From CAYSUS01 sp964434165 (lineage in GTDB: Bacteria > Planctomycetota > Planctomycetia > Pirellulales > Thermoguttaceae): a stretch of DNA of 64,000 nt. Position 1 is the first letter of the stretch; each line of letters opens with the position of its first letter. A model generated the notes under the pieces. That model was not told the DNA's origin and made no database searches. It saw only the letters and a program-made list of their open reading frames with translations. A program made the position numbers and the translations under genes. Positions 62,056 through 64,000 of the stretch are shown piece after piece. The stretch is from positions 1-64,000 of the forward strand of contig CAYSUS010000022.1 of NCBI GenBank assembly GCA_964434165.1. Direction: 5' to 3'.

Positions 62056-62386
62056 GCTCCTGCCCGATACGACGATTCAGTCCGGCGGCGAGATTCTTGG
62101 ACCGGCCGGAACGGGAACGGCAATGAGGGGGGTGGGGCGCGACCCCCCTTGGCGCGCAGTGCGGCTTCGCGCTTGCGCAGAGTAGTCGAACCGTCCCCGC
62201 CGGACAAGGGGGCGGAGCGCCGAAGGCCGGCCCCGCCGCGTGCCGAGGGCCGATGCGACGCCCGAGGCGACTTCCTCCGCACGACCCGGTTCGGCATGCT
62301 TGCACGGGGCCCCCACGGGCGTATAATCACCGGTCTCGCCGTAGCAATTTCAACTCACTCTCTCAAGCTGTGCGAGGACGGGCGCC
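62056..62386. other. Divergent intergenic region with a promoter on the right
   Basis: About 330 bases between the sigma factor (minus) and a membrane protein (plus). A candidate promoter for the latter is at 62300. For the sigma factor I see no sigma70 pair; ECF genes often use their own type of promoter, which could not be identified by eye. No other feature. Confidence 0.3.
62300..62327 (+). promoter_or_regulatory. Candidate sigma70-type promoter with consensus -10
   Basis: TTGCAC (62300-62305), a 16-base spacer and TATAAT (62322-62327), 59 bases before the ATG at 62387. Confidence 0.5.
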
Positions 62387-63604
62387 ATGGTGGACGACGA
62401 TCAGGGCACGTTGCGGCAGGTCGCCTGGAACGAGATCTTCCCCTGGCTGATGATCGTGCGGTGCTTCCGGCTGGCCATCGGGCTGCGGGTCCTGGTGCTC
62501 GCCGCCGTGGCCGTCACGCTGGTCGTGACGGGCTGGGGGATCATCGGGACGATGTTCCCGGCCGACGAGACCTTTTCCCGACTGGTCCCGGCCGGCGAGT
62601 ACTGTCCGTGGATCGTGGCCACCGGCGCGGTGCCGCAGTCGCCCGACCTGCCCACGCTACGAGTTGCGGCCGGACAGGCCGCCAGCGCCTGGGCGACGCT
62701 CAGCGCCCCGTTCGGCATGCTGTTCTCGCCCACGACCACCTTCGCGCACCTGCTGTACCTGTTGATGTGCGGGGTGTGGGCGCTGGTCATCTGGGCGTAC
62801 TTCGGCGCGGCGATCACGCGCCTGGCGGCGGTGCGCCTGGCCTGCGACGAGCGCATGACGCTCGGCTCCGCCTTGCGACACGCCCGCTCCAAGTGCGTCT
62901 CCTACATGGCGGCGCCCATGTTCCCGCTGATCGGCGTGTTCTTCGTGGCCCTGCCGGTGGTGATCCTGGGGTTGTTCCTCCGGTTCGGCTTCGGCATCCT
63001 TCTCGCCGGACTGGTATGGCCCCTGGCCCTGCTGGCCGGGGCGATCATGGCGATCCTGCTCCTGGGCCTCGCCTTCGGCTGGCCCCTGATGTGGGCCACG
63101 ATCAGCGCCGAGGGGACCGACAGCTTCGATGCCCTGAGTCGCTCCTACGCCTACACGTTCCAACGCCCGCTGAACTACCTGCTCTACGCGATCCTCGCCG
63201 CGATAATCGGCGGATTGGGGTGGATGCTGGTCTCCAACTTCGCCGCAGTCATCATCTCCCTGACCTACTGGGCGGCCGGCTGGGGCATGGGCGACGAGCC
63301 CAGCGCCATGGTGGCCGGCGGAGGCCAGGGCATCGGCGCGGCCGGCGTCTGGCTGATCGTCTTCTGGGTGACGTGCGTGAAGCTGCTCGCCGTGGGCTAC
63401 CTCTACAGCTTCTTCTTCACCGCGGCCACCGCCATCTACTTCCTCCTGCGCCGCGACGTGGATGCCACGGAGATGGACGAGGTTTACCTGGAGGAAGAAG
63501 AGGAGCAGCAGACCTACGGCGTGCCGCCCCAGAACGCCGGCGAGTCGGGCGCTCCGGCCGTGGACGAGTCGGGTCCCGAGACGCCGCCGGAAAACCAGGG
63601 GTAG
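62387..63604 (+). CDS. Polytopic membrane protein of unknown function
   Basis: The protein has 405 residues and about six membrane helices, among them LRVLVLAAVAVTLVVTGWGI, HLLYLLMCGVWALVIWAYFG, PLIGVFFVALPVVILGLFLR and LLAGAIMAILLLGLAFGWPL. A soluble segment with AEGTDSFDALSRSYAYTFQR sits between helices; this Asp/Tyr-rich loop appears in membrane proteins of unknown role in planctomycetes. The tail after 350 is acidic (EVYLEEEEEQQ) and probably cytoplasmic. No transporter signature is visible. It has its own promoter candidate and is convergent with the PII gene, whose end lies 11 bases beyond its stop. Confidence 0.7.
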   Translation: MVDDDQGTLRQVAWNEIFPWLMIVRCFRLAIGLRVLVLAAVAVTLVVTGWGIIGTMFPADETFSRLVPAGEYCPWIVATGAVPQSPDLPTLRVAAGQAASAWATLSAPFGMLFSPTTTFAHLLYLLMCGVWALVIWAYFGAAITRLAAVRLACDERMTLGSALRHARSKCVSYMAAPMFPLIGVFFVALPVVILGLFLRFGFGILLAGLVWPLALLAGAIMAILLLGLAFGWPLMWATISAEGTDSFDALSRSYAYTFQRPLNYLLYAILAAIIGGLGWMLVSNFAAVIISLTYWAAGWGMGDEPSAMVAGGGQGIGAAGVWLIVFWVTCVKLLAVGYLYSFFFTAATAIYFLLRRDVDATEMDEVYLEEEEEQQTYGVPPQNAGESGAPAVDESGPETPPENQG

Positions 63605-63615
63605 CCCTTGCGCCG

Positions 63616-63963
63616 TCACACCGCGCCCGGGCCGTGCGATCCGTCGCTGATCTGGTAAGTCTCCTCGGCCGGAACGACGAAGATCTTGCCATCGCCGATC
63701 GAGCCCTCGGCCCCGGTCCGCGCCACCTGAACGATCGTCTCCACGGTCCGCTCCAGGAAGTCGTCGTTGACCACGATCTCCAGGCAGATCTTGCGCAGAA
63801 GCGTCGTCTTGTACTCGTGGCCGCGGTAGAGCTCCCGCCGACCCCGCTGGCGGCCGAAGCCCTGGGCGTCGCAGATGGTCATCCGCGTCACCTCCATCTT
63901 CTCCAAGGCCTCATGAACGGCCTTGAGCTTGGTCGGCTGGATCACGGCGATCACGAGCTTCAC
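63616..63963 (-). CDS. glnB: P-II family nitrogen regulatory protein
   Basis: The protein has 115 residues and is a PII signal protein that senses 2-oxoglutarate and ATP/ADP and controls nitrogen assimilation proteins. The first strand is MKLVIAVIQPTKLKAVHEAL. The T-loop reads GRQRGRRELYRGHEYKTTLL and keeps the tyrosine at the usual uridylylation position. The nucleotide-binding B-loop is ARTGAEGSIGDGKIFVVP, three residues longer than in the E. coli protein (TGKIGDGK), and lacks its Lys. The start is the GTG at 63963, preceded by GGAGGGG. An amt or glnA partner could lie beyond the right edge. GlnK or a related paralog cannot be excluded. Confidence 0.88.
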   Translation of the reverse strand: MKLVIAVIQPTKLKAVHEALEKMEVTRMTICDAQGFGRQRGRRELYRGHEYKTTLLRKICLEIVVNDDFLERTVETIVQVARTGAEGSIGDGKIFVVPAEETYQISDGSHGPGAV

Positions 63964-64000
63964 GCGAGCACCCCTCCTCGGCGCGGTCGGGCCACCAGCC

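Noticed and set aside
1..64000. CRISPR arrays, tRNA and rRNA genes, complete insertion sequences, prophage genes
   Set aside because: No regularly spaced direct repeats, no cloverleaf with a CCA-type end, no ribosomal RNA signature and no transposase, integrase or phage structural motif were found by eye.

Overview
The window is GC-rich, densely coded bacterial DNA and almost certainly comes from a member of the Planctomycetota, probably a metagenome-assembled genome because it contains a run of exactly 100 N. The assignment rests on protein families typical of that phylum: DUF1501 and DUF1549/DUF1553 (PSCyt/PSD) proteins, a PVC-type membrane-bound dehydrogenase with a heme domain, a HzsA-related multiheme protein, PEP-CTERM surface proteins, and several secreted quinoprotein- or cytochrome-like proteins. 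No rRNA, tRNA, CRISPR array, integrase or complete insertion sequence was seen.

Layout. 1-157: tail of an unidentified gene. 502-20190: mostly exported oxidative and hydrolytic proteins (DUF1553/DUF1501 pair, corrinoid-type methyltransferase-like protein, HzsA-related triheme protein, secreted methyltransferase-like/quinoprotein fusion, ceramidase-like protein, PVC dehydrogenase, diheme YncE-like protein). 20220-24149: minus-strand envelope cluster (cardiolipin synthase, LpxH-like phosphoesterase, dapF, DUF374 acyltransferase). 24410-32708: PEP-CTERM LamG protein, membrane-anchored thioredoxin/trypsin fusion, C69 peptidase, ribulokinase with a coupled small protein. 32979-34790: PaaK-like ligase and ACT protein. 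34996-45204: a lipid/polyketide-like locus with an AMP-forming CoA ligase interrupted by a stop codon, an RND/MMPL transporter, two HHxxxD acyltransferases, a decayed ketosynthase joined to tandem acyl carrier domains (with the assembly gap), and a FabL-like reductase. 45548-56206: secreted or membrane proteins of mostly unknown role, an autotransporter-like PEP-CTERM protein, a TlpA-like thioredoxin and a glycosidase-like protein. 56253-62055: ECF sigma factor followed by a giant alpha-2-macroglobulin with an anti-sigma-like N-terminus. 62387-63963: polytopic membrane protein and a PII protein.

How genes may work together. The DUF1553/DUF1501, ECF/A2M and Cls/LpxH/DapF/LPLAT sets look like operons because of short spacing or overlap. 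The 35-45 kb region resembles the FadD-PKS-Pap-MmpL arrangement used by mycobacteria to make and export complex lipids, but two of its parts (ligase and ketosynthase) are broken here, by decay or by assembly error.

Non-coding structure. A family of nested palindromes built on AGACTTC-x-GAAGTCT lies just downstream of stop codons at five places (six copies). A second 39-nt hairpin element occurs twice. Several genes are preceded by sigma70-like promoters, most with a 16-bp spacer. All calls come from reading the sequence by eye; no database search or folding program was run.
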